In this document: in pieces, positions 8,039 through 15,657 of the stretch | Numbering within the stretch: position 1 is the stretch's first letter | How the letters are laid out: every line of letters starts with the position of its first letter | Source: Candidatus Omnitrophota bacterium | GTDB lineage: Bacteria; Omnitrophota; Gorgyraeia; Gorgyraeales; Gorgyraeaceae | DNA: 37,010 bases | NCBI GenBank assembly: GCA_030691625.1 | Contig: JAUYDX010000046.1 | Coordinates: 1 to 37,010 of the forward strand | Direction of reading: 5' to 3' | The notes under the pieces: generated by a model | What the model was told of the DNA's origin: nothing | The model's database searches: none | What the model saw: only the letters and a program-made list of their open reading frames with translations | Made by a program: the position numbers and the translations under genes

Positions 8039-10378
8039 TTAAAATCCTCTGGTCATGCTAAAATGAATCCTGCCCGTATCGTCCTGATTCTCGTCAGCAT
8101 TCACAGGAAAACCGTAATCCAGTTTGACAGGGCCTATGGGCGTCTTTATCCTGACGCCTGTGCCAACGCCTACCTTTATCCCGCCTGAAGACGTGCCCCC
8201 GCGCGGTTTACTGTCCGGGACATACCATACATTGCCGGCGTCCACGAAAAACGCGCCTTTCAGGTTTTCTATTATGGAAAATGTCAATTCCGCGTTTCCC
8301 ACAGCCATTGTGCCGCCGCCTATGGAATCACCTGACTGGTCCATTGGGCCAACGCCTCTTTCTTTGTAGCCCCTGATCGTATATGTGCCGCCTGCGAAAA
8401 ATCTTTCGTACACAGGGACTGCTCCGGTATCCCCTCCGTACGTAGAGACCACCCCGTCTCTTAGTTTTAACTCCAGGACAAAAGGCCCTAACTGCGAATA
8501 ATGACTCATTGAATTGAAAAATTTCGCAAAATCCTTGTCTCCGGCAAGAGGCCCTCCTGCCACTTCTATGGACCCGATCAGGACAACTCCTTTTACAGGA
8601 TTGAATTTATTATCCGTGGTGTCTTTGGTTAACTGAAACATGGCGCTGGATATGGTATTCTCCCCCTCTTCCGCCTTCAGCGCGCTTGAGGCCTCTGAAG
8701 CAACATCAGCTATATCAACGGTCTCGATCCTGTACGTCAGGTCGCCTCTGAATGTCTCGCTGAATTCCTTGCCGAATCTTATGTCTCCGCCCTGCCTTGT
8801 CTCGTCATAAGCGTAGCCGGATGATCCGCTCCTGTTATACTCCGAGGCGTAAAGGTCAAACCCGAAAGAAAGCGGCTTGTCGAATATCCACGGCTCTGTC
8901 CAGCTTAAAAGATAATTCCTGCGCGTGGATCCGAATTCTCCCCTGAGCTTAATGTCCTGGCCGTCCCCTGTGAACGTAGGAAAATTCAGCATGTCGAAAT
9001 TCCTCTGTTCTATCTCCATAAAACCCACGAGTTTATCTATAGAGCTGAATCCTCCGCCGAAACTGAATTCGCCCGTCTTTGTCTCTTTTACGTCCACTAT
9101 CATGTCCCTCTTGGCCGGGTCTGATGTTTCCTGGGTGTCGAATGTGATGTCCTCAAAATACCCCAGATTATAAAGCCTTTCCTTGCTGCGCCTCAGTTTG
9201 GCGCCGTCGTATTTCTCGCCCGGCTTTATCCTTAATTCCCTTCTTACCACAACATCCTTTGTCTTAGTGTTGCCGCGTATATTGATCTTGTTTACGTAGG
9301 CCACTTCACCCTCGGTCAGGGTATAGGTGATGTCCACCCTGTCAGTATCCATATTTAAAACAGTGTCAGGCCTTACCCTGGCCATTATGTACCCTTTATC
9401 AAAATAATGCTCCTGCGCGCTCCCTACATCCGTGTGCAGCCCTTCTTCTGTAAAGGTGTCGCCCGGCTTCATCTTTAAAAGCGCCTTCAGTTCCTCTTCG
9501 GAAAATACAGAATTGCCGGAGATCTTTATGGCGCCGGTTACGTATTTCCGGCCCTCCTCCAGGCGCACGACAAGCTCAATCCATTTCTTTTTGCGCCTTT
9601 CCTGGAACACGAGTTCATATGAAGGCTTTATATCCAGATAACCCGCCTGTTTATAGAAATTCTTGATACGCTCCATGTCATCTTCCAGCACCTCTTTTTT
9701 ATAAACCCCTGAGCGGAAGAACCCGGCTGTCTTGGATTTCATTATCTTGGCTATGCGCTTGTCGCTGAACGCCGTATTGCCTATCAGGTCTATTTTTTTA
9801 ACAACAGCCCTGGCGCCTTCGTTTATCTCGAATACGACCTCGGACAAGGCGTTGTTTTCATCGACCTTAATCTCGTATGTGACTTCAGCCCACGGATAAC
9901 CCTTTTTCTGGTACAAGTCCTTTATGCTGTCCGCGTCTTTTTTAAGCTTACGATCGTCCGCGAATTCATTCAGTTTCGATTCCACCGCGCCTTCCAGCCT
10001 TTTCGCGTTAAAGACCCTGTTACCTGTAAACGAAACCTTTGTGAGCGGCGCCTTTTCTGTGACTGTAAATATAACTCCCACCCCGTCCTGGACATCTTCC
10101 ACTGCCACGCTTACGTCGCTGAAAAATCCCAGGAGATACAACCTCTTTATGTCCTCATCCACCACCTTCTGGGAAAACATGTCGCCTTTTTTAGTTTTTA
10201 ATTTTGAAAGTATAGTGGCGCCTGAGACAGTCTTATTGTCCTTTACATCTACGTATTTGATTATTTTCTGGGCAGTCTCTTCCTCGGCATAGGAAGGGGC
10301 GCTGAATAACGCCGCTGACAATACAGCGGAGGTTAAAACCAAAAACGCTATTTTGAATTTTAAATTAAAAGATTTCAT
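8039..10378 (-). CDS. bamA: Outer-membrane assembly factor BamA (Omp85)
   Basis: Folds and inserts beta-barrel proteins into the outer membrane. 779 residues from the ATG at 10378. A signal peptide covers about 1-31 (KIAFLVLTSAVLSAALF, cleavage after APSYA). Five POTRA domains span about 40-420, marked by repeats such as GFFSDVSV, GYPWAEVTY, YLDIKPSYEL, GYIMARVRP and GYFEDITF. The rest is a 16-stranded barrel with the loop-6 motif in TYTIRGYKERGVGPMD and the C-terminal outer-membrane signature ending in phenylalanine (FSMTRGF). A reading starting with TTG at 10414 would begin inside the -35 hexamer of a strong promoter, so the internal ATG, which starts a proper signal peptide, is preferred. 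It heads the skp-lpx run. Confidence 0.95.
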   Translation of the reverse strand: MKSFNLKFKIAFLVLTSAVLSAALFSAPSYAEEETAQKIIKYVDVKDNKTVSGATILSKLKTKKGDMFSQKVVDEDIKRLYLLGFFSDVSVAVEDVQDGVGVIFTVTEKAPLTKVSFTGNRVFNAKRLEGAVESKLNEFADDRKLKKDADSIKDLYQKKGYPWAEVTYEIKVDENNALSEVVFEINEGARAVVKKIDLIGNTAFSDKRIAKIMKSKTAGFFRSGVYKKEVLEDDMERIKNFYKQAGYLDIKPSYELVFQERRKKKWIELVVRLEEGRKYVTGAIKISGNSVFSEEELKALLKMKPGDTFTEEGLHTDVGSAQEHYFDKGYIMARVRPDTVLNMDTDRVDITYTLTEGEVAYVNKINIRGNTKTKDVVVRRELRIKPGEKYDGAKLRRSKERLYNLGYFEDITFDTQETSDPAKRDMIVDVKETKTGEFSFGGGFSSIDKLVGFMEIEQRNFDMLNFPTFTGDGQDIKLRGEFGSTRRNYLLSWTEPWIFDKPLSFGFDLYASEYNRSGSSGYAYDETRQGGDIRFGKEFSETFRGDLTYRIETVDIADVASEASSALKAEEGENTISSAMFQLTKDTTDNKFNPVKGVVLIGSIEVAGGPLAGDKDFAKFFNSMSHYSQLGPFVLELKLRDGVVSTYGGDTGAVPVYERFFAGGTYTIRGYKERGVGPMDQSGDSIGGGTMAVGNAELTFSIIENLKGAFFVDAGNVWYVPDSKPRGGTSSGGIKVGVGTGVRIKTPIGPVKLDYGFPVNADENQDDTGRIHFSMTRGF

Positions 10379-10385
10379 TTTAAGC

Positions 10386-10414
10386 AATATATCATATATA
10401 TTATTATCTGTCAA
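10386..10414 (-). promoter_or_regulatory. Near-consensus sigma-70 promoter of bamA
   Basis: Minus strand: TTGACA (10414-10409), 17-bp spacer, TATATT (10391-10386). Only seven bases (GCTTAAA) separate the -10 from the bamA ATG, so the transcript would start at or within a nucleotide or two of the start codon. No Shine-Dalgarno is seen before this ATG. This points to leaderless or near-leaderless translation, unless a longer upstream transcript is used. Confidence 0.75.
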
Positions 10415-10435
10415 ATTAATCTCGCTCCGGAAATA

Positions 10436-11809
10436 TCAAAATGCCTCTTCGTTTATCAGGCCTTCTTCTTTCAGCGCCAGATTATCAAACTTCGCGTAGT
10501 CCTTGATAAAGGCGAGCTTCATTGAACCCACAGGGCCGTTACGCTGTTTCGCTATTATCATCTCCGCGATGCCCTTATTTTCCTCTGTGGGGTTATAATA
10601 TTCCTCTCTTAAAAGAAGGCCCACAACATCGGCGTCCTGCTCTATAGCCCCGGATTCCCTCAGGTCTGAAAGCTGGGGCCTGCGGTCCTGCCGCGTCTCC
10701 ACTGCCCTTGAAAGCTGGCTCACCGCTATGAGCGGCACATTTAATTCCCTGGCAAGGGCCTTTAATGAACGCGATATCTCTGATATCTCCTGCTGCCTGT
10801 TCTCCGCGCCAGGCATGCCCTGCATGAGCTGCAGATAGTCCACTATAATAAGCTGTATGTTCTGCTGGGATTTCAGCCTTCTCGCCTTGGCCCTTAGCTC
10901 CAGGACAGAAAGAGCGGCTGTATCGTCTATAAAAATCGGGGCTTCTGAAAGTTTTCCGGCAGCGTTGGTGAGCTTGGGCCAGTCTGACTGAGAGAGAAAT
11001 CCTGTCCTCACGTTATGCGCATTTACTCTCGCGTGCGAACACAGCATCCTCTGCACAAGCTGTTCCTTTGACATTTCCAGGCTGAATATCACAAGAGGTA
11101 TTTTTTCCATCACGCCCACGTGTTCTGCTATGGAGCTCACAAAGGCGCTCTTACCCATGGAAGGCCTTCCAGCGAAAACTATCAGGTCTGATGGGTGCAG
11201 GCCTGCGGTCAGGCTGTCAAAATCGCTGAATCCTGTGGGGATGCCTGTGACATGCGCCTTTTTCTGATAAAGCTGGTCTATGGTCTCTATGCTGTCCCTT
11301 ATTATCTCTTTTAGCGGAGCGAAACTCGATTCTATCTTTTTGGAAGAGATCTCGAATATCAGGCGTTCAGCCTTGTCCAGGATCTTCTCCACCTCGCCGT
11401 GCGCGTCGTAGCTTTCAGAGATGATGCCCGTGGCGGTGGAGATCAGGTTTCTCAGTATGCTTTTTTCTTTTACGATAGTGGCGTAGTGCTTTATATTGGC
11501 TGCTGTGGGCACCACTGTGGTGAGATTCGTGATATAGGTAGACCCTCCGACCTTGTCCAATTCCCCTGTCTTTTTTAGTTCCTCTATTAACGTGACTATA
11601 TCAACCGCCTTGCTATCGCTGTATAATTTAAGCATGCTTTCAAAGATACTGCGGTTGGCGTTGTTGTAAAAACTGGAACTGTCCAGCAGCTCCACGGCAT
11701 AACCGATAGCTGTCTCCTCTATGAGCATGGACCCTAATACAGCCATCTCCGCCTCTAAGTTCTGCGGCGGCATCTTTTCCATATTTATGTCTATCTTGTC
11801 CATTTGCAT
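10436..11809 (-). CDS. dnaB: Replicative DNA helicase DnaB
   Basis: Hexameric helicase that unwinds DNA at the replication fork. 457 residues. The N-terminal DnaG-interacting domain reads MPPQNLEAEMAVLGSML and continues to about 150. The RecA-like C-terminal domain has Walker A GRPSMGKSAF, VIFSLEMSKEQLVQRML, Walker B LIIVDYLQLM, and SQLSRAVETRQDRRPQLSDLRESG with the arginine-finger region. No intein is seen. The ATG overlaps the rplI stop by one base (TAATG), the common rpsF-ssb-rpsR-rplI-dnaB order. An alternative start nine codons in is possible. Confidence 0.97.
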   Translation of the reverse strand: MQMDKIDINMEKMPPQNLEAEMAVLGSMLIEETAIGYAVELLDSSSFYNNANRSIFESMLKLYSDSKAVDIVTLIEELKKTGELDKVGGSTYITNLTTVVPTAANIKHYATIVKEKSILRNLISTATGIISESYDAHGEVEKILDKAERLIFEISSKKIESSFAPLKEIIRDSIETIDQLYQKKAHVTGIPTGFSDFDSLTAGLHPSDLIVFAGRPSMGKSAFVSSIAEHVGVMEKIPLVIFSLEMSKEQLVQRMLCSHARVNAHNVRTGFLSQSDWPKLTNAAGKLSEAPIFIDDTAALSVLELRAKARRLKSQQNIQLIIVDYLQLMQGMPGAENRQQEISEISRSLKALARELNVPLIAVSQLSRAVETRQDRRPQLSDLRESGAIEQDADVVGLLLREEYYNPTEENKGIAEMIIAKQRNGPVGSMKLAFIKDYAKFDNLALKEEGLINEEAF

Positions 11810-12252
11810 TATTTTTTAACGACCCAAACCTTTACCTCAGCCATCACCTCTGGGTGCAGTTTCACCGGCACATGGTAAACGCCCAATGTCTTTATGTGCT
11901 CTTCCAGCATGATCTTGTGTTTCTCTATGATAAGGCCTTCCACCTCGAACGCCTTGCTTATATCCTGGCTCGTAACGCTTCCGAAAAGTTTGTCATCGTC
12001 TCCTGCCTCCACCGGTATAGTGCAGGAAAAAGAGGATATCTTTATCTTCATCCCCTCCGCGTCTTTTTTCTCTTTTATGGCTGCCAGCGCTTTTTTCTTT
12101 TTCATGCCCTCTATGATTTTCAGATTTGACCCGACAGCTGGCCGCGCCAGATTTTTAGGAAGCAGAAAATTCCTGGCGTATCCGTCTTTCACATCCAAAA
12201 CATCACCCATGGCGCCGACATCTTTTACGTCTTCTGTTAATATAACTTTCAT
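11809..12252 (-). CDS. rplI: 50S ribosomal protein L9
   Basis: Two-domain ribosomal protein at the base of the L1 stalk. 147 residues, standard length. The N-terminal RNA-binding domain reads MKVILTEDVKDVGAMGDV and DGYARNFLLPKNLA (the L9 signature). A long lysine-rich connecting helix follows (GMKKKKALAAIKEKKDAEG), then the C-terminal domain FGSVTSQDISKAF and VYHVPVKLHPEV. Ribosome site GGGGAG lies before the ATG. Confidence 0.97.
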   Translation of the reverse strand: MKVILTEDVKDVGAMGDVLDVKDGYARNFLLPKNLARPAVGSNLKIIEGMKKKKALAAIKEKKDAEGMKIKISSFSCTIPVEAGDDDKLFGSVTSQDISKAFEVEGLIIEKHKIMLEEHIKTLGVYHVPVKLHPEVMAEVKVWVVKK

Positions 12253-12284
12253 GTTCTGTCTCCCCTGTATTAAATACGACGAAC

Positions 12285-12566
12285 TTATTCTCCCACGTAC
12301 GGCAAAAGCGCCACGTACCTGGCCCTTTTTACTGCGACCGCTATCTTACGCTGGTGCATCGCGCAATTTCCCGTAAGCCTGGACGGCATTATCTTGCCCT
12401 TTTCTGTTACAAATCTTTTCAGCCTCATGGGATCTTTATAATCTATGGACTCTGTCTTGTCCAAACAGAACCTGCATGATTTCTTTCTGAAAAATTTCTC
12501 TTTTGAGTCAAATCTCTTTGTTTTTAATTTCTTCTTCTTTGTCTTATCGTCCGATCGTCTTGGCAT
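12285..12566 (-). CDS. rpsR: 30S ribosomal protein S18
   Basis: Small-subunit protein that pairs with S6 on the platform. 93 residues. There is an extended lysine-rich N-terminus (about 1-30), then the S18 core [37 protein letters not shown] and [20 protein letters not shown]. The CxxC...C..H arrangement suggests the zinc-binding (C+) form. A strong ribosome site AAGGAG precedes the ATG. It lies between ssb and rplI. Confidence 0.96.
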   Translation of the reverse strand: MPRRSDDKTKKKKLKTKRFDSKEKFFRKKSCRFCLDKTESIDYKDPMRLKRFVTEKGKIMPSRLTGNCAMHQRKIAVAVKRARYVALLPYVGE

Positions 12567-12578
12567 CTTTTTCTCTCC

Positions 12579-13019
12579 TTAAAATGGTGCGTCTTCCTCT
12601 GGTTTAATATTATCCGCCGGGGCCTCTTCTGTAAATGTATCTTTATGCGGCTCAGCCATATCCTCGGGGCCTGCTCCGGGTTTTCCCCCTGGAGGCGCTC
12701 CGAGAAACTGCACCCTGTCAGCTACTATGTCCAGGGTACTGCGCTTCTGTCCATCCTGCTCCCACGCGCGGTACTGGAGCCTGCCTTCTATAAAAACAGG
12801 CCTGCCTTTTGTCAGGTACTGGCTGCAGCTCTCAGCCTGCTTTCCGAACACAACAACCCTCACAAAACACACCTCATCTTTTTTATCTCCGTGCTGTGTA
12901 ACATAGGTCCTGTTCACAGCCAGGCCGAAAGTGGCGACAGGCGCGCCGCTCGGGACATATCTGAGTTCAGGGTCTCTCGTAAGATTGCCCATCATGAATA
13001 CCTTATTTAAACTCGCCAT
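12579..13019 (-). CDS. ssb: Single-stranded DNA-binding protein
   Basis: Coats single-stranded DNA in replication and repair. 146 residues. The OB fold (about 1-108) starts SLNKVFMMGNLTRDPELRYVPSG (read here in parts) and contains FVRVVVFGKQAESCSQYLTKG and RPVFIEGRLQYRAWEQDGQ. A glycine/proline linker leads to the acidic C-terminal tip EEDAPF, a conservative version of the usual DDDIPF that recruits partner proteins. It lies between rpsF and rpsR, the canonical site. Confidence 0.97.
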   Translation of the reverse strand: MASLNKVFMMGNLTRDPELRYVPSGAPVATFGLAVNRTYVTQHGDKKDEVCFVRVVVFGKQAESCSQYLTKGRPVFIEGRLQYRAWEQDGQKRSTLDIVADRVQFLGAPPGGKPGAGPEDMAEPHKDTFTEEAPADNIKPEEDAPF

Positions 13020-13040
13020 CTTTTGCCTCCATTCTTCTTT

Positions 13041-13322
13041 CTATAGTTCCACTATCATGAGCCGCAATATAGACTCGTTAAGCGCGAGGTTTTTCTTTAT
13101 ACCGTCTACAGCGTCCGGCATAACGCTGAAATTAACAAGGTAATAAACGCCTTCTTTGTATTTTTTCAGATAATATGCCAGTCTGCTTTTGCCCAGCTCT
13201 TTTGTTTCAGCTACTGCGCCTTTATTCTTTGTGATGTTCTCCTGTATCTGGCCAAGTATCTTGTCAATGGCTGTCTTGTCCAGATCTGGTTTTAAGATAA
13301 ACATTCCTTCGTAATTTTTCAT
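13041..13322 (-). CDS. rpsF: 30S ribosomal protein S6
   Basis: Platform protein, partner of S18. 93 residues: MKNYEGMFILKPDLD at the start, then VAETKELGKSRLAYYLKKYKEG and YYLVNFSVMPDAV, the classic S6 ferredoxin-like fold. No C-terminal glutamate tail is present. Ribosome site GGAGGG lies before the ATG. First of the rpsF-ssb-rpsR-rplI-dnaB run. Confidence 0.97.
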   Translation of the reverse strand: MKNYEGMFILKPDLDKTAIDKILGQIQENITKNKGAVAETKELGKSRLAYYLKKYKEGVYYLVNFSVMPDAVDGIKKNLALNESILRLMIVEL

Positions 13323-13344
13323 TATTTCCCTCCGGTAGATATTG

Positions 13345-13917
13345 TTATATTGCCGCGTTGTTATACTGATTCATAGCCGCATCCACGCCCTCTTCTATCC
13401 AGCATACGCAGGCGTTTGAAGCAGCGCCTATTATATCAGGCAGTTTTTTCTGTTCTGCCTTTGTAAACCTGTCCAGGACATACCCTGAAAGGTCTCTTAC
13501 GTTTTTCCTCCCCAAAATCCCTATCCTCATCCTGGGAAATTCCTGGGAGCTGATCGCGTCAATTATGGAATTTAAGCCTTTGTGGCCGCCGCTCGAACCC
13601 TTAGGCCTTATCCTTATTGAGCCGAAAGGAAGCGCTATATCATCCACCACCACAAATACATCAGCCGGCGATATCTTAAGCCAGTGAAGCATTGACCTGA
13701 CAGAACTGCCTGACAAATTCATGAACGTCTGCGGCATGGCAAGAAATGCCTTTTCCCCTTTTATCTCGCCTTCGCCTGTCAACGCCTTAAATCGTTTATT
13801 TGATTTAAATTTTATGCCGCTCTCCCTGGCTAGCTCATCCAAAACCAGAAATCCCGCGTTGTGACGGGTAAATTTATATCCATCCCCTGGATTTCCCAGG
13901 CCCACTATCAACTTCAC
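13345..13917 (-). CDS. pth: Peptidyl-tRNA hydrolase
   Basis: Releases tRNA from prematurely dropped peptidyl-tRNA. 190 residues. It begins KLIVGLGNPGDGYKFTRHNAGF, containing the catalytic histidine. AMPQTFMNLSGSSV, VVVDDIALPFGSIRIRPKGS (catalytic aspartate), GGHKGLNSI and FPRMRIGIL follow. The start is GTG, with GTGA overlapping the rplY stop, and an AAGGAAG ribosome site inside the rplY tail. rplY-pth is a common pair. Confidence 0.96.
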   Translation of the reverse strand: MKLIVGLGNPGDGYKFTRHNAGFLVLDELARESGIKFKSNKRFKALTGEGEIKGEKAFLAMPQTFMNLSGSSVRSMLHWLKISPADVFVVVDDIALPFGSIRIRPKGSSGGHKGLNSIIDAISSQEFPRMRIGILGRKNVRDLSGYVLDRFTKAEQKKLPDIIGAASNACVCWIEEGVDAAMNQYNNAAI

Positions 13918-14636
13918 TTCTTTTCTTCCTTTTTCTCTTCTTTGGCTGGTTTAGCCGGCGCTTCGGCCTTTTCTTCCTCAGTCTCTTCCTTTTCCTTCTT
14001 CTCTCTTATAAGCTCAGGTTCGGTAGCCTCCCCTTCCGCCGCAGGAGCTGCCACAGCCTCTTCAACCGCCTTCACGTGCTCAACGCTGAAGACTATGCTT
14101 TCGAGATCTGCCAGGATCTTCACGCCCTCAGGAGGCTTTATATCCTTTATGCTCAATGTATCGCCTATCTTAAGATTTGAGATGTCCGCCTCTATCTTGT
14201 CCGGAATATTTGTGGGCAGGCACTCTACCTCCACCTCCCACATGACATGCTGTAAAACCCCGCCTTCCTGCTTCACGCCAACTGCCTCGCCTTTTGAAAC
14301 TATCGGCACCTTTACCTTTAATGTCTCTGTTAGAGATATCTCGTTTAAATCTACATGCACGAGCAGGTCCTTTACAGGGTCTTTCTGCAGCTCTTTGATC
14401 ACGACTATACGCTCTTTTTTCTTTTTATCGCCTTCCACAAAAAGTTTTATGATTACGTTCTCCCCCGCGTCCGTGTGCAGGGCCTTCGCGAGGTTCTTGG
14501 AATCTATCTTCAACGATAGAGTCGCCTCGCCTTTCCTGTAAACCACGCCTGGCACCAGGCCTGTGGCCCTGAGTCTTTTATTCAGCTCTTTTCCTTTTTC
14601 CTCTCTTATATTTGCTTTTAATTCAATAAAATCCAT
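13914..14636 (-). CDS. rplY: 50S ribosomal protein L25, general-stress (Ctc/TL5) form
   Basis: 5S rRNA-binding protein. 240 residues: an N-terminal L25 domain (MDFIELKANIREEKGKEL, RATGLVPGVVYRKGEA), a C-terminal beta domain of the Ctc/TL5 type (about 95-185: VPIVSKGEAVGVKQEGG, PDKIEADISNLKIGDTLSI), and an E/K/A-rich low-complexity tail from about 195. A longer reading is possible, but the ATG at 14636 has a GGGGAG ribosome site five bases upstream and starts the conserved domain. It lies 16 nt after the prs stop. Confidence 0.95.
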   Translation of the reverse strand: MDFIELKANIREEKGKELNKRLRATGLVPGVVYRKGEATLSLKIDSKNLAKALHTDAGENVIIKLFVEGDKKKKERIVVIKELQKDPVKDLLVHVDLNEISLTETLKVKVPIVSKGEAVGVKQEGGVLQHVMWEVEVECLPTNIPDKIEADISNLKIGDTLSIKDIKPPEGVKILADLESIVFSVEHVKAVEEAVAAPAAEGEATEPELIREKKEKEETEEEKAEAPAKPAKEEKKEEKK

Positions 14637-14652
14637 TGTCTCCCCGCCCTTT

Positions 14653-15582
14653 CTATTCGTCAAATAAACAGCTGACTGATTCCTCGTTATGTATCCTCTT
14701 TATGGCTTCGGCTAAAAGAGGGGCTATTGAAAGCACTTGTATTTTTTTATGTTTTTTCCCGTTCTCCACGGGTATCGTATTTGTCACGAATAATTTTGTC
14801 AGGGCTGAATCGCTGATGCGTTTTATTGCAGGCCCTGAAAGCACAGGATGGGTGATGGTGGCATAGATATCCCTCGCGCCCTGTTTTTTCAGCGCGGCCG
14901 CGGCCTCCACGAGCGAGGACGCTGTCGCCACAAGGTCATCCACTATGACAGCGTTTTTGCCCTTGATGTCTCCGAGTATGTTCATGGCCTCTGTGTCTTC
15001 TCCGCTGATCCTGCGTTTATCTATTATGGCGAGCGGCGCCTCAAACCTCTTGGCGTATGCCCGCGCCATCTTTATCCCGCCCACGTCAGGGGAGACTATA
15101 ACTATATTTTTCAGTTTTATGGCCCTTATATGATTAACAAAGATATTCACCGCGTAGAGGTGGTCCATCGGAATGTCAAAAAACCCCTGGATCTGGCCCG
15201 CGTGCAGGTCCACTGTAAGTATCCTGTCAGCGCCTGCTGTTGTAATAAGGTTTGCCACGAGTTTCGCTGTTATAGGGACGCGCGGCTGGTCTTTCCTGTC
15301 CTGCCTGGCATAGCCGAAAAACGGGAGTACCGCCGTGATCCTTTTCGCGGAAGCCCTTTTAAGCGCGTCTATGATGATCAAAAGTTCCATGAGATTATTA
15401 TTCACAGGAGGGCACGTGGGCTGGATTATAAAGACATCTTTGCCGCGCACGTTTTCATTTATCTTTACGCGTATCTCTCCCTCGCTGAACGTGGTGACAA
15501 GCATGTCCCCGAGAGGCAGTTTCAAATACTGGCTTATCTCCTGCGCTAATTTCGGGTTCGCATTCCCTGTAATTATATTCAT
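14653..15582 (-). CDS. prs: Ribose-phosphate pyrophosphokinase (PRPP synthetase)
   Basis: Makes PRPP from ribose 5-phosphate and ATP. 309 residues. It starts MNIITGNANPKLAQEI, with TFSEGEIRVKINENVRGKDV, LPFFGYARQDRKDQPRVPI and VDLHAGQIQGFFDIPMDHL characteristic of class I Prs. The PRPP-binding loop reads VDDLVATASSL, where most bacterial enzymes have VDD-(I/M)-(I/V)-DTGGT-like sequence: the third acidic residue is alanine and the loop glycine is serine. The ATG at 15582 has a GGGGAG ribosome site. A 43-nt palindrome lies between glmU and this gene; glmU-prs-rplY-pth is a common order. Confidence 0.95.
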   Translation of the reverse strand: MNIITGNANPKLAQEISQYLKLPLGDMLVTTFSEGEIRVKINENVRGKDVFIIQPTCPPVNNNLMELLIIIDALKRASAKRITAVLPFFGYARQDRKDQPRVPITAKLVANLITTAGADRILTVDLHAGQIQGFFDIPMDHLYAVNIFVNHIRAIKLKNIVIVSPDVGGIKMARAYAKRFEAPLAIIDKRRISGEDTEAMNILGDIKGKNAVIVDDLVATASSLVEAAAALKKQGARDIYATITHPVLSGPAIKRISDSALTKLFVTNTIPVENGKKHKKIQVLSIAPLLAEAIKRIHNEESVSCLFDE

Positions 15583-15602
15583 ATCATCTCCCCATCCCCC
15601 CA

Positions 15603-15645
15603 AACAACTTTACACTTGCGACAATGTTTGTAGTGTCAAGTTGTT
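15603..15645. repeat. 43-nt palindrome, family A, copy 2 (glmU / prs)
   Basis: AACAACTTTACACT and AGTGTCAAGTTGTT arms pair with one mismatch around a centre holding ACAATGT. Identical over the whole 43 nt to the copy at 26203-26245, so these two form a subfamily distinct from copies 1, 3 and 4. It lies 12 nt after the glmU stop and 20 nt before the prs ATG. Confidence 0.92.
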
Positions 15646-15657
15646 TGAAATTTAAAT

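Noticed and set aside
10378-10414. BamA N-terminal extension from a TTG start at 10414
   Set aside because: The TTG is the -35 hexamer of a near-consensus promoter, and the extension would precede a complete signal peptide.
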